Origin: Gnetum montanum
Lineage: Eukaryota; Streptophyta; Gnetopsida; Gnetales; Gnetaceae
Length of the DNA stretch: 20,214 nucleotides
Direction of reading: 5' to 3'
Assembly: GCA_015680685.1 (NCBI GenBank)
Contig: MNCI01016028.1
Location: 716,236-736,449 of the forward strand
Under the pieces are notes generated by a model. It saw only the letters and a list, made by a program, of their open reading frames with translations. It did no database searches and had not been told where the DNA came from. Made by a program: the position numbers and the translations under genes. Positions 18,930 to 20,214 of this stretch are shown piece by piece; position 1 is the stretch's first letter, and the number at the start of each line of letters is the position of its first letter.

Positions 18930-19708
18930 AAGTGAGGCAGGCCCTAAGTTGGCCTCCAAACGTCATAGAATCTCCTCCTTGAGCATGTTTGCCTAATTCT
19001 CCTCCAGGCCAAGATCAATACCAGCCAAGGTTTTATCCTTGTCCACCAAAGTCTAGGTAGGATGCTCAAGAGAGAACATGTCTGTCAAAGCCTCCCTGGA
19101 GGTAGTAGTAATGGTTCTCTCAGGAGATCCCTCCACCTCGGTGCACTCAGCAAACCTGTCATAAGTAGGCTACAAGCCTAACCCATCAATGAACATATCC
19201 ATTTGGCGTTGTTCAACTAACTCCTCCTTTAACCATTTCTTATACTGATTCTTGTGGTCCTTTTGGTCTTGGCCCCATTTACATACTTTAGCAGTAAAGG
19301 ATTTCCAATCATGAAATTTCCTATTCAGCAAATCCATATATGCTATTTGTTTTGCTAAATCCCGTGTCACCTGCACTTTGCTGTTCAAAATCGTCCAGTA
19401 ACATGCATAGGTGATTTCATATGTGTGCCAAGTGCTATTACCAAACAGCCTAGTAGTAGCAAAATCATAACGGGACTCGAGATCCCTTTTCTCCTCTCTC
19501 TCCTTTACTAGTGCTTCCTTCAATGAATGCACCTCATCCCATAGATACTCAATCGAATGCCTAAAATTCCAAAGCGACTTAGCGTTCTGTACAACGCAAC
19601 CAGAAACTATATCATACAAATTTCTAGGAACTTGTTCAATATTCCCTAGCAATTCAGGGAGAGCATAAATGTGAGTAGCTTCAAAAGGATCCGACTGGAG
19701 CTTGGCGC

Positions 19709-19812
19709 CTGCAAGTGTAAGTACCACACATGTGAATTAGCTATAGTCAACAACGAATGCAAAGAAATACAATAAACCTATACACTTAGCATAATACATA
19801 ATACACACATAC
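19709..19812 (-). other. Intron of the antisense gene with intact splice sites
   Basis: On the minus strand the donor is CCAGAACTAG|GTATGTGTG and the acceptor TTACACTTGCAG|GCGCC. The 104-bp interior is AT-rich and has stops in the frame. Joining the two sides keeps one frame across the junction (Glu-Leu-Gly-Ala-Lys). Sites this close to plant consensus, with matching phase, are strong evidence that the minus strand was transcribed and spliced. Confidence 0.75.
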
Positions 19813-20065
19813 CTAGTTCTGGATGAGCTTCTTGTAGTTGAGTGACCACATCATTAATGATACCTTTAACAAACTCTATTTTGCTAGGAATCTCAGGCCA
19901 TGGTCTTAGCTGGTCGTTGGTGTGGGACAAGCAGGGGAGGTCACCTCAGTTGGAACCTGTAATCCTGACACCTCTGCCCAAGATGTATGTGCCTCAAAAA
20001 TCTCAGCATCTACCTCTGATGTTAGAAATAATCAAGATAATCAAGAAAAATATGTGAAAATTAAA

Positions 20066-20214
20066 GGTTACAAAACATGGATTGAGCTAAAAGGAACACA
20101 TCAATCCCTTTGTTGTTTAGCTTGGGTGGATCACCAAGCTGCAAAGATCCATCGAAGAAGCCATTGAAGACACCTCTTTCATCACTGGAGTGCCTAAGTG
20201 CATCCAAAGCCTTC
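20066..20214 (-). pseudogene. Possible upstream exon of the antisense gene (runs off the window)
   Basis: From the window edge the minus strand has an open frame, KALDALRHSSDERGVFNGFF, then LQLGDPPKLNNKGIDVFLLAQ, stopping near 20066. It lies directly upstream of the acceptor at 20016. A GTAACC donor-like word at 20071 would give only a 56-bp intron and create a stop at the junction, so the true donor is unresolved. No family is recognised. Confidence 0.35.

Larger units (their letters stand above)
18687..20016 (-). pseudogene. Spliced antisense gene encoding a Trp-rich coiled-coil protein, decayed
   Basis: The minus strand carries a multi-exon frame. One exon starts after a 3' splice site at 20017-20016 (CTAAC branch-like word, then CATCAG) and encodes DAEIFEAHTSWAEVSGLQVP. 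After a one-base shift near 19915 it reads LRPWPEIPSKIEFVKGI and ends QEAHPELG at 19813. An intron of 104 bp follows. The next exon continues in frame at 19708 with AKLQSDPFEATHIYALPE, then long charged helices (SLKEALVKEREEKRDLES; WGQDQKDHKNQYKKWLKEEL) and at least seven Trp. The first stop is TAG at 19170. The same frame then goes on with three more stops (19053, 18993, 18963) to a second intron-like segment and a last piece, DMLMIELAPVEQERMMKR, ending at 18687. I recognise no family. Tat-lineage elements are known to carry extra, sometimes antisense, reading frames between pol and the 3' LTR. A captured host gene is the alternative. Confidence 0.6.

Noticed and set aside
18687-18959. 90-codon frame with a Phe-rich membrane-like segment
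   Set aside because: The hydrophobic part is the T-rich candidate intron 18784-18929 read through. Only its two ends look like exon.
19842-20167. Two plus-strand frames of 71 and 81 codons
   Set aside because: They lie antisense to the spliced minus-strand exons and have no motif of their own.

Overview
The window is plant nuclear DNA from a large, AT-rich, repeat-choked genome. I found no intact host gene, tRNA, rRNA or CRISPR array. What can be recognised is decayed retroelement: Ty1/copia LTRs and gag, Ty3/gypsy polyprotein pieces including a Tat/Ogre-type gag-protease, and an L1-type LINE endonuclease. Introns have plant-like size and AT-richness. The coding remnants carry many in-frame stops and frameshifts, several of them TGG-to-TAG, and CpG sites have largely decayed to TpG/CpA. 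Both fit old, methylated heterochromatic insertions. The sequence does not say which seed plant this is.

Layout: 1-3000 holds nothing I recognise. 3009-3300 is a tandem repeat of about 65 bp. 3290-4370 (minus) is a LINE endonuclease fragment. 4614-5870 (minus) is a copia-type LTR (LTR-A). 5871-7600 is featureless AT-rich DNA. About 7600-9673 (minus) is the 3' part of a gypsy element: LTR with a compound microsatellite and one N, polypurine tract, integrase C-terminus, then an unrecognised acidic reading frame. 9674-12080 (plus) is a copia element of the LTR-A family: 5' LTR (LTR-B), methionine-type primer-binding site, decayed gag, and nothing after gag. From about 12085 to the window end (plus) runs a Tat/Ogre-like gypsy element: long 5' LTR with TATA box, primer-binding site, gag, protease, no RT/RNaseH/integrase, a short repeat array, and then a spliced antisense gene.

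The simplest history is nesting. The copia element interrupts the minus-strand gypsy element at 9673/9674, and the Tat-like element interrupts the copia element near 12080. The 3' ends of both nested elements would lie beyond the window.

The two most interesting signals are: (1) a ladder of GATGTC/GACATC hexamers at fixed 14- and 20-bp steps in the copia LTRs, with a similar ladder in the unrelated gypsy LTR, best explained as CpG-deaminated copies of an ancestral palindrome GACGTC; and (2) a multi-exon coiled-coil gene, antisense to a gag-protease-only Tat-like element, with well-formed splice sites.
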